Positions 1 through 10,798 of a DNA stretch of 64,000 bases are shown in pieces. The position numbers and the translations under genes are program-made. Under the pieces are notes generated by a model. It saw only the letters and a list, made by a program, of their open reading frames with translations, ran no database searches and was not told the origin of the DNA. How positions within the stretch are numbered: the first letter of the stretch is position 1; each line of letters starts with the position of its first letter. This DNA is from Macrotis lagotis (Eukaryota; Chordata; Mammalia; Peramelemorphia; Peramelidae): positions 194,924,146 to 194,988,145 of the forward strand of contig NC_133665.1 of the NCBI RefSeq assembly GCF_037893015.1. Reading direction: 5' to 3'.

Positions 1-1180
1 TGAGCTGTACCAGTCCAAACACAATGTTTGTACTGTGAATTTTTGTTTGTCCTCCAAGACAAATTTTGCAAAAAAAATTCATCCAGTGAAGTGTACATAA
101 AGCAGGTTATTTGGAAATGGAGATTCTACTGTACCCTGCAATAGTTTGAGGCAAGATTCTGGGGAACCTGAATGTTAAGTGAAAGAGTTTTTTATTTTGT
201 TTGGTAAATGAGGAATCAGTGCAAGTAAAGGAAATGGTCAGACATACATTAGGGAGAGTACACTGTCAGGAGTGAGAAATATGGGTTGGAACAAAATAGA
301 TAGTACAGGGTGGGGATCCTGACCAACCCCCCTTCCCATCAGGGTGAGAAGCATGTTCTACTAGAGAAAAGAATAGCAAGGGAAAAAAATAAACCATAAA
401 AAAGATCTTGATGAGAGATGACTTGTCTTGGCCATTCCTGGGAGGAGCTGGATTGTTGTTGGGCCACTCTCTGGGACTGTGCTGACTCAACTTCACCCCA
501 GCCCCTGTCCCCCCTCCCCCATGTCCCTCCCATTGCCTCCTTACCAATCTCTCTCCATCTCTGGGAATTGTCATCAACCACCATTATCTCTTGTAAACAA
601 GGTGTTTAATGGCTTTCTTTTTCTTGTGCCCTTTTCCTTGGTGACCACTTCCCAACATGGGCTGTCTCTACTATTAGAATGTAAACTCTAGAAGGGTAGA
701 AACCATCTAACTTTTGTATTTGTATTCTTAGCCCTCAGCAGGACTCAATTACTGCTTCTCATAATGCATGCATGTATTCATTCAGTCATTAACTCCTAGA
801 ATCATGATGAGATTATCTTCTTTGGCCAAAGTTGTGAGAGTATTGGGGCAGGACTGAGTTAATAATGGCAGACACCCCACTGTTCCCCAGTGAGTTCCAT
901 GAGATCCCGAGAAACATATTTCCCTACATCTCATTTTTGGATGTGAAAGAAATGCCTAACACCAAAGCTACTCTTACATGATTAGCACTCCCACAGTAAT
1001 TTCTGTTTTGGCTAAAAACTCTGAGGGTCTTCTCCTCCCAGAATGATTTTGTTTTTTGACTAGGTAAAAGAGGTCATTCTCTGCCTCATTTCTTACCTAA
1101 CTTTAATCAATGAATGGTTTTTGTTTCAGAAAAACTGAGACCCAGGAAAGACCTTAGCTTAAAGAGCCAAGGTCTCCCAT

Positions 1181-1362
1181 TGCATCCAGGGTCCTTTCCA
1201 ACTGTCCTGATCAATATCTGGCCACTGGACCCACATGGCTCTGGAGGAGAGAATGAACGTGGTGATCTTACACAGCCCTGCCTCATTTAAATCCAATTCA
1301 CACAGATGCTATGGCATCACCTTCCTGATGTCATGGTACCTTTGGAAAACGAAGGTCAAACA
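1181..1362 (+). mobile_element. SINE-like element with RTE-like tail
   Basis: Shares its middle ('catggctctggaggagag') and 3' tail ('ttggaaaacgaaggtcaaac') with 31370-31522. The tail resembles the 3' end of the RTE-like LINEs. Confidence 0.5.
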
Positions 1363-1384
1363 GCTCATGTAGCCATGGAAGGGG

Positions 1385-1530
1385 CAGTGTAGGGTAGGAG
1401 AGTGTTCACTGGATTTGTGTCAGAGGCAGGAGGGTTGAGGCTCATATCCAACATTCACCAAGTGGGACTCTTGCCCATCCTCTTTCTGTCTCAGTTTCCT
1501 TTTCTGTAAAATGAGAATAATCCTGGTCAT
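1385..1530 (+). mobile_element. MIR-type SINE relic
   Basis: 'gtctcagtttccttttctgt' followed by 'aaaatgagaataatcctg' is the MIR core/3' pattern in sense. Confidence 0.6.
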
Positions 1531-1739
1531 TTGCTTGACTGTTGTTTCCCTTCCCCTAATAATTCTGGTTAGTATAAGTCATGTGACCTATAAATGACAT
1601 TTCCTCAGTGTATAAACACCTGCACATTATATATATAACAGAAGCTGGAACTGTGACTTCACTATATTAGGAAACTCATGGAAGAGGAAGCTCTCTCTCC
1701 CAGTGGAAGCCACACCTTCTCTACAGCTGAGAGGCTTGT

Positions 1740-1830
1740 AGTCAAGGGTCAGGTTGAACAGCAATGATGTGACAGAGGCAGGATTTGAACACAGGTCCTC
1801 TTGGATCTAAAGCCAGCTTGCTACCAACTG
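1740..1830 (-). mobile_element. MIR-type SINE relic
   Basis: 'aggatttgaacacaggtcct' is the antisense B-box region. Confidence 0.55.
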
Positions 1831-2214
1831 CCTTAAATACATAAATACATATGTAGTGAGGGTCCCCATGTGATAAGAGCTATCCTTGGGTCTAGCATGG
1901 GGGTGAAAGGGAAGCAGAGCAGACAACTCCAGTCTCTTCTGCCCCCAACTTTCTAGAAGGGAGACTTTAATTCCTTTGGGGTGGGGCAGTAGGAGGCCAG
2001 GGGGAGAGATCACACTTTGGTTCTCCTAAGACAGAGGGGCTATAGGGCTAGAATTATCCACTACCTCAAATGGGAGTGGTCAGGGAGGATGGTTTTCAGG
2101 TTCAAGTTAAGTTCTGATGGATGCAGCCTTCCCAGGGGTAAACAGGAGGACACCAAACTTTTTACCTGTAGCTCACCCCTTCCCTCTGAATGCCAGTTCC
2201 AAACCAATCCTATC

Positions 2215-2320
2215 CACATCTATTAAGCACCTACTGAATTCCAGGCACTGATATAAATAATAAGAGTAAGATAATTTCTGCCCTCAAGGAGCTTCCAATC
2301 CAAAGCGGGAGGCAATGCAT
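2215..2320 (+). mobile_element. Old retroposon tail fragment
   Basis: 'tattaagcacctactgaatt' with 'ccctcaaggagcttccaatc' is a pattern found many times in this window (2.9, 6.9, 48.8, 57.6 kb). The family is not certain (MIR/L2/L3 type). Confidence 0.5.
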
Positions 2321-4779
2321 GAAAAGGAAGCAGAAAAATGGGGAAGGGGAATGCAGTCCACCATGAATGCCCATGGAGCAGAGTGCCAAGAAACCCATTC
2401 TTCCAGTCAATGGGCAAACACAATCAGAAAAGGTCTGTCTGGGAGAATAAATGGTGGACACTACAGAGGAGGAAGCTCTCTCATTGGGAGGAAGATCCCC
2501 CAGTTCAGCTAAGAGGGAGCCTCCTGGATCTCCTCAAGGGGAAGGTCCTTGAAAACTTGAGTGTAGTGAGCTGGGGACAGACCCAAATCTTCTCCTGGTG
2601 GCTTCTTCCTGTCTTCAGGGTCTTGGTTGACTTCAGCATCTTCCCTCTTGAAGGGGGGAAGCCAGAAGTTCTGGAATGGCTGCAGACCCTGAAGCTATTT
2701 GAATGAGGAGAGAGCATGGGAAGTTCCTGGAGCTGGAAAAGGGAAGAGCTCCTCCCCCCCCCCCCACCATGAGGAGGGCACCCATGCCAATGGGCTTTGG
2801 GGCTAAGGTTACACATAGACACATGTGTGTTCCCTTACAAAAGAGAGCTTGTTTTGGAAGGGCATCCCATGTTTGTGAGTGGCAATGAATGAAGGAATGA
2901 ACAAATAAGTATTAAGCACCTATAATGAGCAAGATGCTGGACCTTAGGCCAGCTAAGGAGGCAATTAAAAAGTAGGATCATTCTCAATTCACATGGGCTT
3001 TCCATCGAATTGGGGGTGATAGCACAGGTGGGAGGTGTCAACTGCAAGCCAAATGGAAAGTGCCCTGATGTCCAAGGACCAGCAGCAAAGCAAAGGTCCG
3101 GTCTCTTCTTTTGGACTGTCTATAGTGTTGAATCATTTAATGTTCAGAGAATGTTGGTGGCAGGAACTTCCTTTGTGGGTCTTCTGCAGGGGCAGGGTCC
3201 AAGCTGCATCTCCCCAGGAGTGGCTTCCTGGGCCCATGGTCAAGGACATTAGCTGGGAAGACTGATTCTTACAGAGGCTCCCTTTCCCAGGGACTTGGGC
3301 TATCAGCATCAAGGTCTGAGGGGAGTTGGGGGCAGGGTGGTACTGGTTGAGCTCACCTGGCACCTGCTGTCTCCCAGCTTCCCCTCAGGGTTCCCTATGG
3401 CTTCAACCAGGCACCCAGGGGCTTGTCCCTCCATTGTTCTCCACTTGTAGAGTGTAACAGCAGCAGCTTCATTGGAGGATCCTGGAGAGCTGATCTCTCC
3501 CATGTATCCTTTTGAACAGAAAAGGTCTGTCTCTGTTCAAGCCCATGCATTTGTTGAGTCTTACCCTCAACTCATCCCCAAAGTTAGCCATGAGATGTCT
3601 GAGTAATCCTGCCCTTACATCTGAGGTGATTCCCTTTTGATACTCAGAGTTGAAAGGGGGTCTCAAAGATGGGCTGGCCCATTTTACAGGAGAGGGCACA
3701 GAAGCCCAGGATGGTGAAGGCCTCTCACATGGGCAGCATGAGGCAGAATCAGATTGGAACAAAGGTGACCTGATGCCTAGCTGAGCTCTGTTTCCACTGG
3801 GCCTATTCGAGGAAGGCTCTGGGAGCTTTCTCTGCCTCATTGCTCCCACCCAGAAAATCAGGGGACTTTATGATATCATCCAGTGACTGGTCATCCTTTC
3901 CCTTTCTCCCCCCTCACAAACACATGATTAGTCAATGTTGATGAAGAGAAAAAAGGTTATGGGCCAGAGAAAGCTAATGGAGCCTTAACAGAGTTCATGG
4001 GAAATAGTGGTTTCCATCAAGGAGCAGCCACATCCCAGAGACAGCTTGTGGTCAGTCTGTTACCTCCAGGGGCTGTAGATTGTCTTCTGCTATTGACCAA
4101 GGCTCTTGAACCAGTGGGCTTGTTTCTCATGACTGTCTGTCTCTGAAGCGACCAGCAGGCAGAATCTTATCTCCCATCTCCACAGGAGACTTTGTAGAGA
4201 AAGACTTCTTCCAGTTTGACCTTTCTAGCCTGGCTGGGAAGGGGTTGCCTAGTCCTGGGGTGGTGCCAGGTCTGATCCAAAGCCCAGAGGCTGGCTAAGG
4301 GTGGGGGAGGGAGAGGGCTTACCTTGCAATCCTCCCCTGAGCCACTCTATTTTCTGCAGAATATGGATCTTAGATACACATTTGTCATCCTCATTTTTCA
4401 CTACTTCTCTGTCCTAGACAAGTGCTTGGGTCGTAGGGCCTAGTTCATAGGTTGCTATTGCCTTTCACTAGTGCCTGGCCAGAGGTCTCTCTAATCAGAG
4501 GCTCATTGTCTCAGGGCTTAATTTAGAAAGCTCCAATTTCCTCCCAAATGTTCCTTCAGGCCAGCAGACACAGGGGAGTCAATTGGGGGAGATTTTTCAG
4601 ATGGTCCCGTGCCAACCAGCATAGGGAATGGGCAGGGGAAGATGAGTGTACCATCTTGAAGCTCCATCTGGGAAGAGAAAACATGGCTGGTCCCTGATGT
4701 GTGTGTGTTGAATGAGGCAGTGGGGCCAATTGCACAGATTGCTCTGAGAAATGAATCTTCTGTGTGAGGGAGTGAATGT

Positions 4780-5027
4780 GGGATAATGAACAGATTGCTG
4801 AACTGAGTCAGACTGGACTGGAGTCAGAAGTCTCAGTTTGAGTTGAACCTCTAATCCCTATTGCCACTGTAGCCATCCCTGACGGAGGCAAGTCATATGA
4901 AGACTCTGAGCTTTGGTTTGCTCCTCTGTAAAATGGGGATAATCATGGTGCCTCTATCACAGGGTTATGTGGCCCAAACGAGCTCATATTCATGAAGGAC
5001 TTTGAAATCTTAAAACTATCAAACATA
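4780..5027 (+). mobile_element. MIR-type SINE relic
   Basis: 'ctctgtaaaatggggataat' is the MIR 3' pattern, sense. A younger SINE has inserted at its end. Confidence 0.65.
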
Positions 5028-5037
5028 CACTGTTCTT

Positions 5038-5187
5038 TTTTTTAAGGTTTTTGCAAGGCAAATGGGGTTAAGTGGCTTGCCCAAGGCCACACAGCTAGGT
5101 CATTATTAAGTGTCTGAGGTCAGATTTGAACTCAGGTGCTCCTGACTCCAGGGCAGGTGCTCTTTCCACTGCCCCACCTAGCCGCCC
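5038..5187 (-). mobile_element. tRNA-derived marsupial SINE with target-site duplication
   Basis: Antisense copy: T-rich tail at left, 'ttgcccaaggccacacagct' core, 'cactgccccacctagccgcc' head at right. The 10-bp direct repeat CACTGTTCTT flanks it at 5028-5037 and 5188-5197. Confidence 0.9.
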
Positions 5188-5269
5188 CACTGTTCTTCTT
5201 TTCCTGGCTTCTACTTTATTAACTCCTAAGCTCATGACATGTCTGTGAAGTCCTGTGAACACAATGAGG

Positions 5270-5570
5270 CGTGGTGTAGTAACATGTAGGTTAAACTTTG
5301 GTTAAATTTTAAAATTCAATTTTCTTTTTTTCAAACAATAAAAATGTTTTCTTTCCCTCCCACCTTCTCTTCTCCAAGGGAAAAAATAGAGAAGCAAAAA
5401 CCCTCATAAGAGATATGTATAGTCAAATTAAATGAATTTTCACATTTACTATGCCCCAAAAAATCCATGTCTCATTCTGCATCCATCACTTATTGGCAGC
5501 TATTTTTATTCCTGTGAATGGAAAAACATGTCCTGTAGTTCTTTCTAGTAAAATGACATAGTCAAGCCCT
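5270..5570 (-). mobile_element. Antisense L1 3' UTR fragment
   Basis: The sequence matches the marsupial L1 3' region pattern shared with 27.7 kb and 48.5 kb ('tccatgtctcattctgcatc'). Confidence 0.5.
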
Positions 5571-5924
5571 GCTCCCCAGAGTTCTGTCCTCGCTGTTCAG
5601 GGTATCCTGGATGCCTTGGCATCTATGAAGGGTGACACAAGGTTACTGTCACTTGTTGCTTTTGATCTACAAGCATCTGTTCATTCCCTGGCCACACTGC
5701 CAATTGGGTGATTGGAAGGAGGGAAGAACAATAACAGAAATGGCGAAGAATTGGAGCTTGTTTTGGGGGCACCTGGTCTCCCTGAGTCATTCGTACCCGG
5801 CAGTCTTAGTTTCCACCTGTCACAGCAAGACTGGTTCCTGCATCATTGCCTGAGTAGGTGTCAGTGTCTTCACACATTTTCTAAACTGCTTCTCCCTAAC
5901 CTCGAATAATCAGGGCTGTTATTA

Positions 5925-6070
5925 AAGTGACCTGGGTATCAAGGGGTTCCAGCTATGGCTCTGCCATTTTCTAGATGGATAATCTTGAACAAATCCCCCC
6001 CCCCATTTTTTCAGGACCTTTATGTGAAATGAGAGGATTGGACTGGATGAATATTAAGAGTTCCCATTCC
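5925..6070 (+). mobile_element. MIR-type SINE relic
   Basis: A diverged sense MIR with a C-homopolymer (about 5996-6004) in its middle. Confidence 0.45.
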
Positions 6071-6441
6071 CCAACAATGCTGGGTGTTCTTTGATCCCAT
6101 CTGAGCATCACTGGCATTAAGACCACAGCTTTTGGAAAAGTCCCACCTTAGCTTCCCCTTTCTCTGTGTCCTCTCCCCAACATCTGAACAAATCACACCC
6201 CAAATTTTGTTGAAGCAAAGCTCTCCCACACATTCTCCACACCTACAGGAAGGTACGTGCCTTCACTGTTGTCCTCACTCTACCAAGAGGAGAATAGATG
6301 TCTCTGTGAGTCCCCGAGGACTCAGGAGGTTTCTGAGAATTCATCAAAGCTGGGTGCTTCTTAGAGTTGCGATGGCATCCATGATTGGTAACATGCCTGC
6401 TGTTCTTCCAGGTTCCTGTTTTCTACCCTCTGCACCAGTTT

Positions 6442-6594
6442 TTTTTTAGGTTTTTGCAAGACAAATGGGGTTAAGTGGCTTGCCCAAGGCCACACAGCTA
6501 GGTCATTATTAAGTGTCTGAGACCGGATTTGAACCCAGGTACTTCTGACTCCAGAGCTGGTGCTTTGTCCACTGCGTCACCTAGCTGCCCCAAT
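6442..6594 (-). mobile_element. tRNA-derived marsupial SINE with target-site duplication
   Basis: Antisense copy of the same family. Flanked by CCTCTGCACCAGTTT (6427-6441) and CCTCTGCACTAGTTT (6595-6609), one mismatch. Confidence 0.9.
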
Positions 6595-6904
6595 CCTCTG
6601 CACTAGTTTGGAGATGCTTGTGAGATGAGAGCGTGTGATACCAGGCTAGGAACCTGTACATTCAGAGACAAGCACACTGTCTCTTACGACAGGCTCGTCA
6701 CGGTGACATTTTTTCTCACCAGGTTCAAAAGCAGCCTAGGCAGGGTGAGCAATGCAGCATTCCCAGGAATTGTTGACATTCCAGAAACTCTTTCATTGGC
6801 TCTCTACTCGCTCAGTACACTCTGAATCAGTTTCAAGAAAAGTCCTCTAAGTTTTGATTTTATTCTCTCTCCTTTTGATTTTAATCTCACAATTTATAAG
6901 CTTA

Positions 6905-7140
6905 GGCCAATCGATCAGTATTTATTAGGTATCCAATATAAGATTAACCATGTGCTAAGTGCTGGGGATACAAAAAGAGGTAAAAGATACTCTGGCTTGG
7001 CCCTCAAGGGGTGACAACATAGAAACACATAGAAGCCAACTCTGTACCAGATGAATAAGAAATAATCCAATAGAGGGAAAAGTGCTAGAATTAAGAGGGT
7101 TTTGGAAAGGTTTCCTGGAAAAGGTGAGCTTTTAGTGGAC
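6905..7140 (+). mobile_element. Old retroposon tail fragment
   Basis: 'atgtgctaagtgctggggat' then 'ggccctcaaggggtgacaac', the same family as 2215-2320. Confidence 0.5.
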
Positions 7141-7329
7141 AGAATTATTTTTAATAGCCTCATAATTTATTATTAGTATCTAATAATAAAGAAGCCCAGA
7201 ACAATATTTAAATGAGGCGTAGCCTGGGTGGGGCACCTTCCTGCTCCTTGGAAATAAGGGAAGTGGTTCTTTGTGACTAGCTTCTCTGTCAACAGCTGTG
7301 AACAATTGTTGACTGCTTTTCAGGGAGGT

Positions 7330-7575
7330 AAACTAGTAGATAAGACAAATTGGACATAGAGTCAGGAAGACTTGTGTTCAGATCCTGTCTCATGATCTTA
7401 CTGGCTGTGGGCCCATGGATAAGTCAATCCTGGTGGCTCAGTTTCATGAATTGTAAAATGAATATCATAAACATAACACCTATCCCCAGGGTGCTTGTGA
7501 AGCTCAAATGACAGAGTCTTTGTAAAGATCTTTGCAAACCTTAAAGTCCCATTTAAAAGTTGTTATTATTATTAT
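7330..7575 (+). mobile_element. MIR-type SINE relic, nearly complete
   Basis: 'catagagtcaggaagacttg' through 'atctttgcaaaccttaaagt' and a (TTA)n tail, sense. Confidence 0.7.
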
Positions 7576-7689
7576 TAATCCCTACGACTCCTAACATGTC
7601 CACTCTAGTTCATTCAGCCGGGTGAAAGTATCATATTCCAAAATTCACTTTAATATCAAGATAAAATGCACCTTTTCAAAATTTTCCAA

Positions 7690-7945
7690 CCATCCACTTC
7701 CCTTCAGAATGTCAGCTAACTGCTCATCCAAGTATTCTTTCTCATCTAGGAAAATTTTCCTAAGGCTCTGATCTTGCTCTTTGGCAGCCATAGTCTCCCC
7801 ATCTTTCTCTGGATTCTTCATATTTATTCAATATGGTTCAATCTATTATGTCCATCACAGTCATGATTGGTTCAACCATTCCCCAATCAATGGGGCATCA
7901 ATTTTATTTCTAGTTTTTCTGTAGTAGTTCCTTCCCTCCTAAATG

Positions 7946-7946
<1 letters not shown>
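7690..7946 (-). mobile_element. Short antisense L1 3' fragment
   Basis: Contains 'ccattccccaatcaatgggg', the same L1 segment as at 16750 and 28050. It is followed directly by the CT/AT array. Confidence 0.5.

Positions 7947-8030
<84 letters not shown>
7947..8030. repeat. (CT)17 followed by (AT)25
   Basis: A pure compound dinucleotide array. The switch point is at 7980/7981. Confidence 0.97.
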
Positions 8031-8033
<3 letters not shown>

Positions 8034-8168
8034 CAAGGCAATGGGGTTAAAGTCGCTTGCTCAAGGCCACACAGCTAAGTAATTATTAAGTGTCCAAGGC
8101 TGGATTTGAACTCAGGTACTCCTGACTCCAAGGCCAGTGCTCTATCCACTGCGCCAGCTAGCTGCCCC
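8031..8168 (-). mobile_element. tRNA-derived marsupial SINE abutting a CT/AT array
   Basis: Antisense copy. Its tail side is fused to (CT)n(AT)n at 7947-8030, so the array probably grew from the SINE tail. Confidence 0.85.
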
Positions 8169-8903
8169 TTGCCTATATATTTTTGTAGCTAAAAATCCCT
8201 GGAAGTCATTTTAGAATGTTTAAGATACAGACCATACATACAAGATAATATTTGTGAAGGACCTTGCAAACCCAAAAGTCATATGTCAAAGCTAGCAGTA
8301 ATAGCATAGATAATAATGATGATGACAACATGGTGGTGACCCTAGTGGTCCAGCTCCATTCTAGTGAAGAGTACTTGAAGTTGAGGTCAGCATCTTCTTG
8401 GAACTCTCCCCTGACTTATATGGGAAGTCAAGAGTAGGGGCTTTTCAGTGTTTCCCTCTCACAGGGTGCTGGGTAATACTCAGAACTCTAGAGTGGGTTC
8501 ACAAATGACCATTGATGTGTAGGGCCTTCTAGCATGGTGCCCAGAATCCATTAGTTAGTGATGTGCATAGAGGTATAGGTCTTATAAAGGGAGGATCCTT
8601 AGAGATAGAGCCTATCCACATAACCAATGTGAGGAACACAAGAACCTACATCTAAGAGAGGTCAAGGACACTCAGTCGGCTTTGGTGGTAAGAGTTGGGA
8701 GCTTGAGGAATCTGGAAATTTGATCATAATTCTAACCCTTCCACTTTATTCCCTTACAAGATGCCCCTAAAGTCTTAAACTTCCAATGTTTGGCAGCCTC
8801 AAAGGAGACAGAAGCAGAAGACGTTTCCCCTTGCCACCCAGAATAAGAATATCTGTTGGAATAAGCCTTGAATGACAATCTATTTTCCTGTTCTTTGTTT
8901 CAG

Positions 8904-10798
8904 GTCACCGAGGGGGCCTTGACCAATCTTTAAAATATTTGAGCTCAAGAATAACCGAGAGACGGCTCCAGGGTTCATGTGTGCCCACTGGTCGAGGAGG
9001 CCACTGTGGAAAACCCCCCGTAGGGGCCCAGAGGTCTTTGTGTCCTGTATTCAGTCCCCAGAGTGGTTTCCAAGCTGTCCATGCTGAGAACAGCTCCATG
9101 AAGCCGAGGGTGGTGACCGTGGTGAAGCCGGGGGGACCCCCACTCCGGAAGATCACTCTGCTGCTGAACAGGAGGTCAGTACAGACCTTTGAGCAGTTGG
9201 TGGCAGACATCTCAGAAGCCTTGGGCTTCCCTCGCTGGAAGAATGACCGTGTGAGGAAGCTGTACAGTCTGAAAGGCAAGGAAGTCAAAAGTGTATCAGA
9301 TTTCTTTCGGGAAGGAGATGCCTTTATTGCCACAGGAAGAGAGCCGTTGACCCTGAAGAGCATACAGACGGCCATGGAGGAGTTAGCCACTGGCAAGGCC
9401 CGCGCCCTCACACTCAGCCAGCATAACTGGGCGCCATCTCCCCGCCTGAAGAGTAGGCTCTCCAGCAAGGCCTTGAAGGCTGAGCAGCGCCTTGGGGAAG
9501 TGGAGGTCACCAAGAGCCGGAGTCAGGCCTCCTTTCCCAAGGTGGCCACCAAGCCTGAAGGGCAAGCTCCGATCCAGCCGGGCCCTGAGGAGAGGCTTCG
9601 GACCCAGAAGAAGTGGGTCCCTGAGCAGCATGTAAAACAAGACAGGAAGGCAGAAGAAGAGGAGGTCCATTCCAGTGTTGAGAAGCATCGGGACAGCCAA
9701 CTGGAGAAGAGCTCTGGTGAGATTATCCGATGTGAGAAGTGCAAACAGGAGAGAGTCCTTCGAAGCACCCAGCAGCAACAGAGGCTGGCAGAGCTTTCTC
9801 TGGGCAGCAGTGAGCTGGACCTGGGGAAGGTCCCCAGGTATAATCCAGAAAGGATGGTGAGAATGAAGAGCTGTAGGGGACCCCTGCGGGGGCCTTCTCC
9901 AGCTGGAGAGGAAGTCCGATGGAAGGGTGAGAGCTGGAGGAACAGTCCCAGGACACCCAGCCTGGAGCTGGAACGACCCAACAAGATCATGGAGAAGAAA
10001 GACAGAAGAGACTTAGAAGTCCATGAGCATCAAGAGTCAGCTCCAGCCCCAGCGGCAGCAGCAACCAGAGTCAAGAGGGAAGGCACAGAAGCCCAGTCCA
10101 TCCCAGAGGGTGGATTGAGACAGCCAAGGAGAGATCCAAGGAGCATCCTCAGAGCAAGACAGAATGGTTGGCTGTTGCGTGAATGCCAGGCTTCAGCTGA
10201 GAGGCCCCCTGGAAGCCCTGGAGTGGAGAAGGAAGAGAGGGTTCCAAAGGGTGGATGCCTTCATAGAGGAAGGTGGATGGTTCCTGGGGAGGGGGCCCTG
10301 AGCAGGGCAAATAAGGAAGGGAAGACCATGGTGGAGGAACTCAAAGTGGGCCGAGCGGCGGGCAAAAAGCCAAGACTGACCAACATCAACAGGTCAGATG
10401 TGGAAGCCCATTATGAGGTTGGCAAGATCATCGGGGATGGCAATTTCGCAGTGGTAAAGGAGTGCAGGCACCTGGACAGCCAGCAGGATTATGCCATGAA
10501 GATTATCAATAAATCCAAACTGAAAGGCAAGGAGGACATAGTGGACAGTGAGATCTTTATCATTCGCAGCCTGTCTCACCCCAACATTGTGAAGCTGCAT
10601 GAGGTCTATGAGACCACCACTGAAATCTACCTGATCTTGGAGTATGTCCGTGGGGGGGACCTCTTTGATGCCATCATTGAAAATGTGAAGTTCAGTGAAC
10701 ATGAGGCTGCATGCATGATCACAGATCTGTGTGAGGCGTTGGTGCACATGCATGACCAGAGGATAGTCCATCGAGACCTCAAGCCAGAAAATCTCCTG
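8904..10798 (+). CDS. DCLK3: DCLK3 exon 2: DCX domain, linker and kinase N-lobe
   Basis: The acceptor is a pyrimidine-rich tract ending in CAG at 8901-8903; the donor is GTGAGT at 10799. The exon starts with two bases of a split codon and ends on a codon boundary (phase 0). It encodes 631 full codons. Residues 66-146 form the DCX fold (MKPRVVTVV start, then FIATGREPL near the end). A conserved [10 protein letters not shown] patch lies in the linker, and the kinase begins at about residue 503, running through the catalytic loop to ENLL. Such a very large exon, combining the linker and the N-lobe, is typical of this gene. The linker is rich in K, E, R, P and S and is probably disordered. Long minus-strand open frames over this exon are shadows of its GC-rich codons. 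Confidence 0.96.

Larger units (their letters stand above)
1..8903 (+). other. DNA upstream of DCLK3 exon 2 (probably intron 1 and/or 5' flank)
   Basis: No exon is recognisable. Exon 2 opens inside a codon, so at least one coding exon lies further 5'. There is no CpG-rich promoter-like patch here, which suggests exon 1 is left of the window. Apart from the repeats listed separately, 1-1180, 2990-4775, 5600-5920, 6610-6900 and 8170-8900 show nothing I can name. Confidence 0.6.

Noticed and set aside
8905..9990. Minus-strand frames of 131-202 codons over DCLK3 exon 2
   Set aside because: Shadows of a conserved plus-strand coding exon; no domain match.
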